Of a stretch of 64,000 nucleotides of DNA, positions 49,326 through 57,530 are shown piece by piece. This stretch comes from Planctomycetota bacterium (lineage in GTDB: Bacteria > Planctomycetota > UBA8742 > UBA2392). Every line of letters starts with the position of its first letter. Positions within the stretch are counted from its first letter, which is position 1. The translations under genes and the position numbers were made by a program. The stretch lies in contig JABTUE010000002.1 in NCBI GenBank assembly GCA_015075515.1, positions 310,001 through 374,000 of the forward strand, given 5' to 3'. Below the pieces are notes generated by a model. It ran no database searches and was not told where the DNA came from. It worked only from the letters and a program-made list of their open reading frames with translations.

Positions 49326-50075
49326 TTACTCGCGCCACTCTTTCTCTTCTTCGAACTTGGCGATGTCTATCTGCGACTTGCCCAGAACCTCGGTGAAGGT
49401 GTTCTTGGCCGCCGTCATTTCGGGTCCTTCCTTGAACAGGCGCGAAACCAGTTCGTACAGCGACCACAGGGCCTTGTCGCTGGTGCCGGTGTTTCGCGCT
49501 CCCTGGATATGGCCCTTGAGCTGCGGCGCGACATCCAGCGGCATCAGCGCCGCCACAATGCACACGCTGCGCTGGCGGAACTCCAGCACCGGGCGCGAAA
49601 GCACGCGGCCGTAGCCCTCCACCAGTGCCCAATCGCCAAGGTCGGGGCTGTTGCTGCGGGCAAAGCGATCAATCCTGGGCGCGCTTTCGCCGTAGATCAG
49701 GTTGAACAGCTTCTGCCCGCGCTGGCGGAACATCGCAACGTCGTCGCCTTCCAGCGGTTCCTCGCGCAGCTTGATTTCACCCGCCAGCGGGTTGCTGACC
49801 TTTTTGCAGGCGTCCTTGAACGCCGCCAGCGCGTTCAGCGCGCGCGGATAGCCCGCGAACAGGTGCGTCTGAACAATCGCCTCGCGCAGCTTTTCGGGGT
49901 CAGGCCGGCCCTGTTCCTTCAGCAGAAACTCAAAGGCACGGCGGCAATGTTCGCCGTGGCCGTCGGCGGTCAGCGCCGCAAAGATGGCCAGAAAGGCGTC
50001 CTCGCGCGGCAGAGGGTCAATGCCGGTCAACAGAAAGGAAAAGGTGGCGGCTTCAAGTCGTTTGGCAATCGGCAT
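49326..50075 (-). CDS. Carboxymuconolactone decarboxylase/AhpD-like protein
   Basis: A 249-residue all-helical protein. The C-terminal half (PVLEFRQRSVCIVAALMPLDVAPQLKGHIQGARNTG, in several helices) follows the CMD pattern of REL-x-VAAL and QL-x-H-x-x-GA. The N-terminal PRALNALAAFKDAC resembles the helix before it in CMD proteins. AhpD peroxidases need a CxxC here, which is absent, so a decarboxylase-like or unknown role is more likely. ATG 50075 (MPIAKRLEAATF) starts homology. It follows pirin (77 bp) and cinA on the same strand. Confidence 0.65.
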   Translation of the reverse strand: MPIAKRLEAATFSFLLTGIDPLPREDAFLAIFAALTADGHGEHCRRAFEFLLKEQGRPDPEKLREAIVQTHLFAGYPRALNALAAFKDACKKVSNPLAGEIKLREEPLEGDDVAMFRQRGQKLFNLIYGESAPRIDRFARSNSPDLGDWALVEGYGRVLSRPVLEFRQRSVCIVAALMPLDVAPQLKGHIQGARNTGTSDKALWSLYELVSRLFKEGPEMTAAKNTFTEVLGKSQIDIAKFEEEKEWRE

Positions 50076-50152
50076 ATTGGAACCGTGTCGGGTGTCCTGT
50101 GTCCGGCAACAGCATAGCCGCCCGGACAACGCGCGCGACACCCGACCCGGCG

Positions 50153-51025
50153 CTACTCATCCAGGTGGCCGAATTTGCCGGCCTGAAAGTCGCGGATTGC
50201 AGCTTCAATCTCGGCCGGCGTGTTCATCACAAAAGGGCCGTAGCTTGCCACCGGCTCGTCAATCGGCTTGCCGCTGAGCAACAGCATCCGCGCATCGCTG
50301 CCGGCCTCCACGGAAACGCTCTCGCCTTCGTGGCCGAACAGCACAAAGTCATCGGCTTTGGCGGGTCTGCCGTTGACCATGACATGGCCGTTCATCACCA
50401 GCAGGCCAGCGTTCCAGTTTGCGGGAAAGTCAAACTCGGCCTTGCCGCCCGAGCGCAAGTCCACATCAAACATGCCCAGCGGCGAGAACGTGTGCGCCGG
50501 GCCCCTAACACCACGGTACTCGCCGGCAATTACGCGCACGCGCCCATGGGGCAGGTCCACCGCGCCCATCTGGTCGGCGGTGATGGCCTGGTAGGCGGGC
50601 TCGGTCATCTTGTCCCGGGCGGGCAGGTTGACCCAGATCTGCGCCATCTGAAACGTGCCGCCCTTGCGCGCAAACTCGGCGGCGTGGTACTCGCGGTGCA
50701 GAATGCCGCTGCCGGCGGTCATCCACTGCACATCGCCGGGATGGATCACGCCGCCGTTGCCGGCGCTGTCGTGGTGCGCCACACTGCCCTGAAAGGCGAT
50801 AGTCACGGTTTCAAAGCCGCGGTGCGGGTGTGGCCCCACGCCGCGCCGCAGGTTCTCCGTGGGCGGAAACTCGTACGGTCTGGCGTAATCCATCAGCAGA
50901 AACGGGCTCAGCCGTCGCATGCCCTTTGGGATGTGGCTGAAATAACCGCGTACGGGAAAGCCGTCACCAACCCAGTGCGGCGGGGGCGGACCGTAGACTT
51001 GTTCGATGTTCCGGGCGGTTGTCAT
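50153..51025 (-). CDS. Pirin-family bicupin protein
   Basis: A 290-residue pirin. The N-terminal cupin keeps the metal-binding HPHRGFETVT motif and the later His/Glu in GILHREYH; the C-terminal cupin includes GLLVMNGHVMVNG and LLLSGKPIDEPV. Some pirins are quercetinases, others redox-linked regulators, so the exact role is open. GGAG precedes ATG 51025. It lies 49 bp downstream of cinA and upstream of the CMD-like gene, suggesting one transcript. Confidence 0.88.
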   Translation of the reverse strand: MTTARNIEQVYGPPPPHWVGDGFPVRGYFSHIPKGMRRLSPFLLMDYARPYEFPPTENLRRGVGPHPHRGFETVTIAFQGSVAHHDSAGNGGVIHPGDVQWMTAGSGILHREYHAAEFARKGGTFQMAQIWVNLPARDKMTEPAYQAITADQMGAVDLPHGRVRVIAGEYRGVRGPAHTFSPLGMFDVDLRSGGKAEFDFPANWNAGLLVMNGHVMVNGRPAKADDFVLFGHEGESVSVEAGSDARMLLLSGKPIDEPVASYGPFVMNTPAEIEAAIRDFQAGKFGHLDE

Positions 51026-51074
51026 GGCGTTCTCCGGTTATGCTGCCCCTGCATAACAACCGTTCGATGTCGAA

Positions 51075-52397
51075 TCATCCCGACGGCGGCGCGATCCAGT
51101 GGGCCGGCCTGTCGGGCAACGCGCCCTTCTGCGCCGTCATGCGCAGCAGGTTGATCGCCGTGCGCGCACTGCGCCATTTGACAAGTTCGCGGTCTCCGGG
51201 CACCTGAAGCCGCCAGGCCCGGGTTTCGCCCCGAAACCACGCGCCCAGCCAGACCGTGCCGACAGGCTTGTCTTCACTGCCGCCGCCGGGGCCGGCAATG
51301 CCGCTGGTCGCCACGCACAGGTCGGTTTTGCTTTCGCGGGCGATACCTTCGACCATCTCGCGCACGCAGGCTTCACTGACCGTGCCGTGGGTTTGCAGTG
51401 TTTCCGGCTTTACGCCAAGGCGTCGAATCTTGGCCTGGTTGTCGTACGTTACGCAGCTTTCGACCAGCACTTCGCTGCTGCCCGGCACGTTGGTCAACAG
51501 ATGCGCGATCATCCCGCCGGTGCAGCTTTCCGCCAGCGCAACCTTGAGCCCGGCCTGTTTGCAGGCTGCCAGGGTTACACCCTCCAGCGAATCCTCAAAT
51601 GTCCCGAACACCACCTCGCCCAGACGCCGCCGGGCTTCGTCGGCCAGCGGGGCCAGAACCGCCGCCGCGGCGGTTTCGTCGGCCGCCATAACGCGCCAGC
51701 GCAGCCGGATCACCGCGTCGTCCACCAGAATCGCCGCCGTGGCTCCCTGGGGCTGCAACAGATCCTTGCACAGGTTGTCTATCGCGCTTTCCGGCAGGCC
51801 AAAGCACTTGAGCTCGCGGGTGAAGAACCTGCCGGGCGAGCCGAACTCTTCGGCAAGGGCCTTGCGCAATTCGTCGGCAAACACGGCCTTCATCTCGCGC
51901 GGCACGCCGGGCAACACCGCCACGCCACCATTGCCGTGCCTGACCAGAAAGCAGCTCGCGGTGCCATAAGCGTTGGGTATCAGACGCGCGCCATCGGGCC
52001 GCATGCACTGGATTTCGCTGCCCCTGGGAAACTCACGCCCCATCGCCGTATAGCGCGCCTGCAGCCGGGCCAGGTCGTCCTTGTCCAGCACCAGTTTGCG
52101 ACCCAGAGCCTCGGCCACAGCCTGGCGGGTCAGATCGTCGGTGGTGGGGCCGATGCCGCCGCAGACAATCACCAAGAGGCCCTGCGGCATGCAGGGGCGC
52201 AGGCGCGCGGCAATCGCGTCCTTGTCGTCGCGCACGGCCTCGTGCCGCACGACGTCAAAGCCCAGTTCGGCCATTTCACGGGCCAGCCAGGCGGCATTGG
52301 AGTTAATGATGAATCCCTGTACCACTTCGCTGCCCACGGCAAAGATTGCCACCGGGGGCAATACAACCACGCGCGCGGTCTTGCGGGACAGGGCCAT
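51075..52397 (-). CDS. cinA: CinA, nicotinamide-nucleotide amidohydrolase with N-terminal COG1058 domain
   Basis: A 440-residue two-domain CinA. The N-terminal half (VGSEVVQGFIINSNAAWLAREM, VCGGIGPTTDDLT, VLPGVPREMKAVF) is the COG1058 pyrophosphatase domain. The C-terminal PncC deamidase carries ALAESCTGGMIAHLLTNVPG and SGIAGPGGGSEDKPVGTVW. It recycles nicotinamide mononucleotide to nicotinate mononucleotide, complementing NAD synthesis by nadA. TAAGGT lies 6 bp before ATG 52397 with no ribosome site. Confidence 0.92.
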   Translation of the reverse strand: MALSRKTARVVVLPPVAIFAVGSEVVQGFIINSNAAWLAREMAELGFDVVRHEAVRDDKDAIAARLRPCMPQGLLVIVCGGIGPTTDDLTRQAVAEALGRKLVLDKDDLARLQARYTAMGREFPRGSEIQCMRPDGARLIPNAYGTASCFLVRHGNGGVAVLPGVPREMKAVFADELRKALAEEFGSPGRFFTRELKCFGLPESAIDNLCKDLLQPQGATAAILVDDAVIRLRWRVMAADETAAAAVLAPLADEARRRLGEVVFGTFEDSLEGVTLAACKQAGLKVALAESCTGGMIAHLLTNVPGSSEVLVESCVTYDNQAKIRRLGVKPETLQTHGTVSEACVREMVEGIARESKTDLCVATSGIAGPGGGSEDKPVGTVWLGAWFRGETRAWRLQVPGDRELVKWRSARTAINLLRMTAQKGALPDRPAHWIAPPSG

Positions 52398-52403
52398 GCG
52401 TTC

Positions 52404-52409
52404 ACCTTA
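52404..52409 (-). promoter_or_regulatory. TAAGGT box 6 bp before ATG 52397
   Basis: Minus-strand TAAGGT, then GAACGC, then ATG. The identical hexamer and spacing occur before mqnA (61042). Confidence 0.4.
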
Positions 52410-52436
52410 CCCGGCGACGGGTGTCGCGGCAGGGGT

Positions 52437-53465
52437 TCAGTCGTTTCGCGGTGCGGCTCCCTGCACGTCAATCGTCCGCAGGGTTTCCTTGGCGCGGGTG
52501 GCGTCAAACTCGCTGCCGCGAAACACCACGCTCTTGGTGCGGTCAAAGGCTCCGATCTGCACACTGCCGGCTTCAATCTGGGACTGAAACATCTCGCGCA
52601 ACACGCGCGAGGCTTCGGCGGCACTGACAAAAATCAGCTTGAAGGTCTGGGTGGTTTCGACATAGGCGCCGGCCGCCGGCTGGTTGTCCAGACGGCCCGA
52701 ACGTTCCTCGACCCGCGCCAGTTCGTCGCGCCGGCCCGACAACAGCACCACGTTGGCCTGTTCGTTGACCGCACCCTTCCAGCCCTCGCCGGGCATGCGC
52801 AAGCGCTCCAGCGCCGCCAGATGGCGCCCCGCCGGCCCCGACTTCACGGCCAGATGCGCCACATGCAGGTCTTCGGCGCGCTCGGTGGCCACATCGGCAG
52901 CGCGGGCAACCTCCCAGGCCGCCGCCAGACGGTCGGCAAAGTCGGTCACGATCAGCGTGCCCGTGGCCTCGAAAACTTCGGCCCGGCCCACGCCGGGGCT
53001 CAGGCGTTCGCGCACGCGGGCAGCGACTTCAATCGGAGCGGCGCGCTTGAGCCGGATCGAAAGCGCGCCAAAGTACAGACCGGCCAGCCGTGCCGGGTCG
53101 TCCACAATCGGCGCCAGACGCGCCGCGGCCTCGCCGGTGTGAAGCTGGTAGGTAGGGCCGGGCATGCCCCCAACTTCAAAGGCAACAAGGCCCGCCCGAC
53201 GCAACAATTCAAGCAGCAGCACCACACGCTCGGCGCGGGTCTGGGGGTTGGTGCCCTTACTGGTTACACGGCGCGGCTGGTTCGTGGCGGGGTCAACCAG
53301 ATCGCGGCCTTCGTAGACAAAGCCCACGCCCAGAGATTTCTGGGCCCAGACCAGCACGTCCCCCACCGGCGCGTTGTCGAACTCGGGCCTTGGCGTTTCC
53401 TGGGCACGGCCGGGCAGAACCAGCACCACAAGCATCACAGTAACAACAGCGAGCACGCGTTTCAT
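52437..53465 (-). CDS. Secreted protein with secretin N-domains but no secretin pore
   Basis: A 342-residue protein with signal peptide (VLAVVTVMLVVLVLPGRAQ). Residues 25-115 resemble a secretin N0/STN domain (FDNAPVGDVLVWAQKSLGVGFVYEGR). Two N1/N2-like KH-fold units follow: IRLKRAAPIEVAARVRERLS...GTLIVTDFADRLAAAWEVAR and FKLIFVSAAEASRVLREMFQ...VVFRGSEFDATRAKETLRTID. The membrane-pore domain of GspD/PilQ is missing. It may be a periplasmic partner of a secretion or pilus system encoded elsewhere. It is downstream of the DMT gene with an ATGA overlap. Confidence 0.7.
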   Translation of the reverse strand: MKRVLAVVTVMLVVLVLPGRAQETPRPEFDNAPVGDVLVWAQKSLGVGFVYEGRDLVDPATNQPRRVTSKGTNPQTRAERVVLLLELLRRAGLVAFEVGGMPGPTYQLHTGEAAARLAPIVDDPARLAGLYFGALSIRLKRAAPIEVAARVRERLSPGVGRAEVFEATGTLIVTDFADRLAAAWEVARAADVATERAEDLHVAHLAVKSGPAGRHLAALERLRMPGEGWKGAVNEQANVVLLSGRRDELARVEERSGRLDNQPAAGAYVETTQTFKLIFVSAAEASRVLREMFQSQIEAGSVQIGAFDRTKSVVFRGSEFDATRAKETLRTIDVQGAAPRND

Positions 53466-54370
53466 GACCCACGCTCCTTGGCGGCGTCTTTGCGTCCGAA
53501 CGCCAGCCCGATACCCACACCCAGCAGCAGCAACGACCCGCCGGCGATCTGCAACGGCGTCATGGTTGAAGTGGCGAACACCGTGTAATGATCGCGCAGC
53601 GCGTACATGATCAACAAGGAAAGAATCGGTTCACCCAGAATCGTCAGGTTCACGTAAAACACAGGCACATACCGCACCACGTAATGAAACAGCGAATGTC
53701 CCACCAGCGTTGGGATCAACACCGCCAGCGCCAGCCAGAACCACTGGTCCTGCGCATAGCCCCACAACGGGTTGCCGGCCACCAGCGCCGTGGCCAGCAT
53801 GGTCAGCCCGCCAATCCAGTACAGCGCGCCCAGATACCCGCCCAGGCTCATGCGCGGCCGCAGCACCCGCCCGAAGCTGTAACTCAGCACAATCGCAAGA
53901 CCGCAGGCAATCACCAGCGCGTCGCCTACCAGGTGTGCCGCGTCAAACGTGTAATCATGCCACACAAACACAGTCAGGCCGGCGGTTGCCACCAGCGACG
54001 CCCAGAACATGGTGGCGGTAAAACGTTCGTTCAGCCAAAGCGCGCCGATCGCCGCGGCCATCAGTGGCTGAACCGCCAGCAGCACGACCACGCTTTCCTT
54101 GCTGGTGTGAAAGAACGCCAGGTTAAACAGGCCAAAATGGGCCCCGTACAGCACGCCGGAAGTCACCAGCAACAGACGATCGCGCACGGAGAGCTTCTTC
54201 AGGTCGCGCCACAGGCGCCAGCCGCCCAACGGCGTCAGAATCAGCGCCACGCACACCAGTCGCCACGCCGCCAGGGCATAAGGATCCAGACCCGTCAACA
54301 AAATCAGAACCGGCGCGGTGGAAACGGCCAGCACCCCCACCACCAGCGCCAAAGTCGGCAGCGCGCGCAT
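53462..54370 (-). CDS. DMT-superfamily (EamA) transporter
   Basis: A 302-residue protein with ten predicted membrane helices in two EamA repeats. The first repeat contains LDPYALAAWRLVCVALILTPL and SKESVVVLLAVQPLMAAAIGALWLNE as successive helices; the second FYVNLTILGEPILSLLIMYAL. It would export an amino acid or other metabolite. The substrate cannot be predicted. ATG 54370. Its stop overlaps the start of the secretin N-domain gene, so the pair is an operon, although a functional link is not obvious. Confidence 0.85.
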   Translation of the reverse strand: MRALPTLALVVGVLAVSTAPVLILLTGLDPYALAAWRLVCVALILTPLGGWRLWRDLKKLSVRDRLLLVTSGVLYGAHFGLFNLAFFHTSKESVVVLLAVQPLMAAAIGALWLNERFTATMFWASLVATAGLTVFVWHDYTFDAAHLVGDALVIACGLAIVLSYSFGRVLRPRMSLGGYLGALYWIGGLTMLATALVAGNPLWGYAQDQWFWLALAVLIPTLVGHSLFHYVVRYVPVFYVNLTILGEPILSLLIMYALRDHYTVFATSTMTPLQIAGGSLLLLGVGIGLAFGRKDAAKERGS

Positions 54371-54470
54371 GGCGCGGCATGATGCGATAATGCGGCCGTG
54401 ACGCCAGTCCGGCCAAAGCGTTTGCCTCGGGCCGGGCCGCCGCTACAGTGTGACCACCACTGGGGGCGAC

Positions 54471-55481
54471 ATGGCGGTTTTCAACGTACTGGCCGAGTAC
54501 GGCTGCGAAAACATTACCTTTGTGCACGACGTGCGGTCGGGGCTTCAGGCGATTATCGCCATCCACAGCACCCGCCGCGGCCCGGCCTTTGGCGGCATAC
54601 GCACCCTGAGTTACCGCAGTCAGAGCGCCGCCCTGACCGACGCCGCGCGCCTGGCCCAGGCCATGAGTTTCAAGGCCGCCGTCGCCGACCTGCCTGCCGG
54701 CGGCGGCAAGACAATCGTGATCAAACACGAAAAGATGGACCGCGACGCGGCCTTTCACGCGCTGGGGCGCGCGATTGAGCGCATGGGCGGCTGCTACTTT
54801 ACCGGCCTGGACGTGGGCACCTCGGCCGAAGACCTCAAGGCCGTAGGGGCGGAAACAAAATACGCGGCCGTGCGGCTTGACTTCGGCAAAAGCACGGCCC
54901 GCGGCTTGATGGCAGCGATACGCGCGGCACTGAAGTTCGCCACCGGCAGCGACGCGCTGGAGGGCCGTCGCGCGGCGATTCAGGGCTTGGGGTCGGTGGG
55001 TGCGGAACTTGCCAGGCTGCTGCACGACGCCGGCGCCGAACTGATCGTGGCTGACGTGAACGGGCCGCTGGCGGCCCGCATTGGAGAGGAATGTGGCGCC
55101 GAGGTTGTGGCACCGGCAAAACTTCTTACCGCCGACTGCGATGTGCTGTGTCCCTGCGCGCTGGGCAGCGTGCTGACCGGCGCGGTTGTGGATTCTCTGC
55201 AATGCAAGGTGATCGCCGGCAGCGCCAACAACCAGCTTGCCTCGGCGGCCGTTGGCAAGCAGTTGGCGGCAGCAGGCATCACCTATGTGCCCGATTACGT
55301 GGCCAACGCCGGGGCGCTAATCAAGGGCGTAACCGAGCACGTCAAGGGCAAGCAGGTCGGCTACGAAGTCGTGGACCGCATCGGCGACACAGTGAAGCTG
55401 GTGCTTGAGCGCGCCAAAAAAGAGAGTGTGCCCACGCACGAAGTGGCCGAACGCATCGCCCGTGAACGCCTGGCCCAGTGA
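54471..55481 (+). CDS. Glu/Leu/Phe/Val dehydrogenase, leucine dehydrogenase type
   Basis: A 336-residue amino-acid dehydrogenase. RGPAFGGIRTLSYRS binds the substrate, the catalytic Lys is in ADLPAGGGKTIV, the Asp in TGLDVGTSAEDL, and the Rossmann motif is QGLGSVGAELAR. The short length matches leucine/phenylalanine dehydrogenases rather than glutamate dehydrogenase. It oxidatively deaminates a branched-chain or aromatic amino acid with NAD. ATG 54471 follows GGGGG. An earlier in-frame GTG at 54450 abuts a TACAGT box and is less likely. Confidence 0.85.
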   Translation: MAVFNVLAEYGCENITFVHDVRSGLQAIIAIHSTRRGPAFGGIRTLSYRSQSAALTDAARLAQAMSFKAAVADLPAGGGKTIVIKHEKMDRDAAFHALGRAIERMGGCYFTGLDVGTSAEDLKAVGAETKYAAVRLDFGKSTARGLMAAIRAALKFATGSDALEGRRAAIQGLGSVGAELARLLHDAGAELIVADVNGPLAARIGEECGAEVVAPAKLLTADCDVLCPCALGSVLTGAVVDSLQCKVIAGSANNQLASAAVGKQLAAAGITYVPDYVANAGALIKGVTEHVKGKQVGYEVVDRIGDTVKLVLERAKKESVPTHEVAERIARERLAQ

Positions 55482-55517
55482 CGCGGGCTTCCAGCCTGCC
55501 GCAGCACACGAACTGTC

Positions 55518-56465
55518 ATGCCGCCGACTGCTCCAACCGGCCGACTGGCACCCACGCCTTCGGGTCTGCTTCACCTGGGCAATGCCCGCAGCTTTCTGCT
55601 GGCGTGGCTGTGGGCGCGCGCAGTGGGCGGCCGCGTCGTGCTGCGGATTGAGGACATTGACCGCCCGCGCTGCAAATCCGAGTACCGCCGGCAGGCAGTT
55701 GAAGACCTGCAATGGCTGGGCCTGGACTGGGACGAAACCGCGCCGGACCAGAGCACACGCACGGAAGCCTACCGCACCGCGCTGCAAACACTGATGCGCA
55801 AGGGGCTGGCTTACCCGTGCACCTGCACCCGCAAAGACATAGAGGAAGCCAGCAGCGCGCCCCACGGCGACGACGGGGCTATTTACCCAGGCACCTGCCG
55901 CGGCAAATGGCGCGACGCGGCCCACGCCCGGCAGTCCACGGGCCGCGAACCGGCCTGGCGCTTTCTGTGGCAGGACCCGCCTGTGACGTTTCGTGACGAA
56001 ATTGCGGGCGAGGTAACTGTTGACCCGTCAACACTGGGCGACTTTGTGCTGTGGCGGCGCGACGATTTGCCCAGCTACCAGTTGGCCGTTGCCGTGGATG
56101 ACGCAGCCCAGGGCGTAACGCAAGTGCTGCGTGGCCGCGACCTGCTGCTTTCCACGGCGCGGCAACTGGCCCTGTACGCTGCGCTGGGCCTTGCAGCCCC
56201 CGCGCAATGGGCCCATGTGCCATTCATCCAAGACGCGCAGGGCCGCCGCATGTCCAAACGTGAGGGCGATATCTCGCTCAAGGCCCTGCGCGAGCGGGGC
56301 GTGGACCCGCGCAAACTGGTGGGCTTCCTGGCCTGGACGGCAGGGCTGGCGGACGCCGGGCTGTCGCGGTTTCCGGCTGATCTGGCCAGCGGGTTCCGTC
56401 CGGCAAGACTTGCAGGCACTGACTTCATGTTGTCGGATCAGCAGTTGGCCGGCCTTGCCGGCTAA
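55518..56465 (+). CDS. gluQ: Glutamyl-Q tRNA(Asp) synthetase
   Basis: A 315-residue GluQ (YadB), a short glutamyl-tRNA synthetase paralogue without the anticodon-binding domain that attaches glutamate to queuosine in tRNA-Asp. RLAPTPSGLLHLGNA holds the HLGN class I signature, RIEDIDRPR the glutamate site, CTCTRKDIEEA plus YPGTC the zinc ligands, and RRMSKREG the KMSKS loop. Length is normal for GluQ and well short of GltX. It starts 36 bp after the dehydrogenase and may be co-transcribed. Confidence 0.88.
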   Translation: MPPTAPTGRLAPTPSGLLHLGNARSFLLAWLWARAVGGRVVLRIEDIDRPRCKSEYRRQAVEDLQWLGLDWDETAPDQSTRTEAYRTALQTLMRKGLAYPCTCTRKDIEEASSAPHGDDGAIYPGTCRGKWRDAAHARQSTGREPAWRFLWQDPPVTFRDEIAGEVTVDPSTLGDFVLWRRDDLPSYQLAVAVDDAAQGVTQVLRGRDLLLSTARQLALYAALGLAAPAQWAHVPFIQDAQGRRMSKREGDISLKALRERGVDPRKLVGFLAWTAGLADAGLSRFPADLASGFRPARLAGTDFMLSDQQLAGLAG

Positions 56466-57298
56466 AGCCCCACGCGAATGAACAACCCCAAGTCTACGCC
56501 GTGAATAGTGAACACGTTGTGATCTTCTTGGCTCTGCTGATCGAGCATCATGGCGTGAAACCCCAGCAATGCCCCGAAGTCAACCTGCGCAACATGTACA
56601 ACGAATGAAGCACCGACATCAACAGTGGTCTGCGTGTGCGTGATACGTCCGCCCTCAAAGTACCAAGTCGGAACACCTTGCACCCAGATTCCGCGCCCGA
56701 ACAAATCCATGTTCAGCCATGTCAATGGCTGCCAAGCCATCTGCAGACCCAGGATCGGCATGGGCATGAGCTGGGCGTAAAAGTTCTCGTGGATTTCCTG
56801 TTTGGTGCCGGCTGGGTTCTTGTCGGGTTTGAGGCGAATATCAATTCCGTCCAGTTGAATGCCAGCCACCAACCCAACCTGAAGAGTGTCTTCCGCGGCA
56901 AAGTTGTACTCGTAATAGACGCCGGCACGCCACCACATCGTGTCGTCAAAAGAAATGCGGGTACCAGCCGCGTACAGTGTGCCGTCGTTCCAGACATCGT
57001 GGTCGAAGATGGTGTTGCCCCGAAACTCGTGCCACTGAAACTGTGCCCAGAGCAAATGGCGTCTGTCAAAGCGCCAGCCCACCCGGAAGCGAAAGTTGAA
57101 CCACTGTACGACATCAAGGTCATCGTGAAGGCCAAGCCTCTCACCAGGGTGGCCCCATTCGCGGATCTGTATGTATCCGTCAAAGTCCGCTGCATAGTCG
57201 GCACCGGCTTCGAGTGTCAGGTGATCACCTGCCGGTCCGCCCGCAGATAACTGCGCCGCGAGCAAAAACAAGCAGCCCGCCAAGATCACCCGAAACAT
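56462..57298 (-). CDS. Outer-membrane beta-barrel-like protein
   Basis: A 278-residue protein with signal peptide (MFRVILAGCLFLLAAQLSAG). The mature part is rich in Trp, Tyr and Phe and shows alternating amphipathic strands (RFRVGWRFDRRHLLWAQFQWHE in two strands, WWRAGVYYEYNF, DTLQVGLVAGIQ) ending in aromatic-hydrophobic GLFIRVGL, as in outer-membrane barrels. No family is recognised. ATG 57298 follows GGAGAG. The region is less GC-rich than its surroundings, which may indicate acquisition. It overlaps gluQ by 4 bp at the stop codons. Confidence 0.7.
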   Translation of the reverse strand: MFRVILAGCLFLLAAQLSAGGPAGDHLTLEAGADYAADFDGYIQIREWGHPGERLGLHDDLDVVQWFNFRFRVGWRFDRRHLLWAQFQWHEFRGNTIFDHDVWNDGTLYAAGTRISFDDTMWWRAGVYYEYNFAAEDTLQVGLVAGIQLDGIDIRLKPDKNPAGTKQEIHENFYAQLMPMPILGLQMAWQPLTWLNMDLFGRGIWVQGVPTWYFEGGRITHTQTTVDVGASFVVHVAQVDFGALLGFHAMMLDQQSQEDHNVFTIHGVDLGLFIRVGL

Positions 57299-57509
57299 GG
57301 ATTCTCTCCGCATCTGCCAATTGCTCAACGAACACTGGCGGAGAATCTTTCGGGCTTTTATCGCAGATTGGTCACAGTCGAACTGGACCAAGACAATCCG
57401 CAATGGCTACGAGTTCGCTTGTTCGGCCGATGAGTTGTTGAGTTCGTGGTGGCAGCGGCGGACTCAAGCCTGGGCAAAGCCGAGCTTTCGGCAAGACTGG
57501 CTGCCCTGA
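57297..57509 (+). CDS. Possible small Trp-rich protein (70 residues), uncertain
   Basis: The 232-bp gap between divergent/convergent neighbours contains a 70-residue frame (begins MDSLRICQLLNEHWRRIFRA) rich in Trp and Arg. It starts on the palindromic CATG shared with the start codon of the barrel gene and has no good ribosome site. GC is lower than average here, so an open frame is slightly more notable, but it may be only the leader of the minus-strand gene. Confidence 0.2.
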   Translation: MDSLRICQLLNEHWRRIFRAFIADWSQSNWTKTIRNGYEFACSADELLSSWWQRRTQAWAKPSFRQDWLP

Positions 57510-57530
57510 TACGGAAACGCCGTTGACCGT

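Noticed and set aside
49326..50075. AhpD-type alkylhydroperoxidase
   Set aside because: The CxxC active-site pair needed for AhpD activity is absent, so only the CMD-like fold is claimed.
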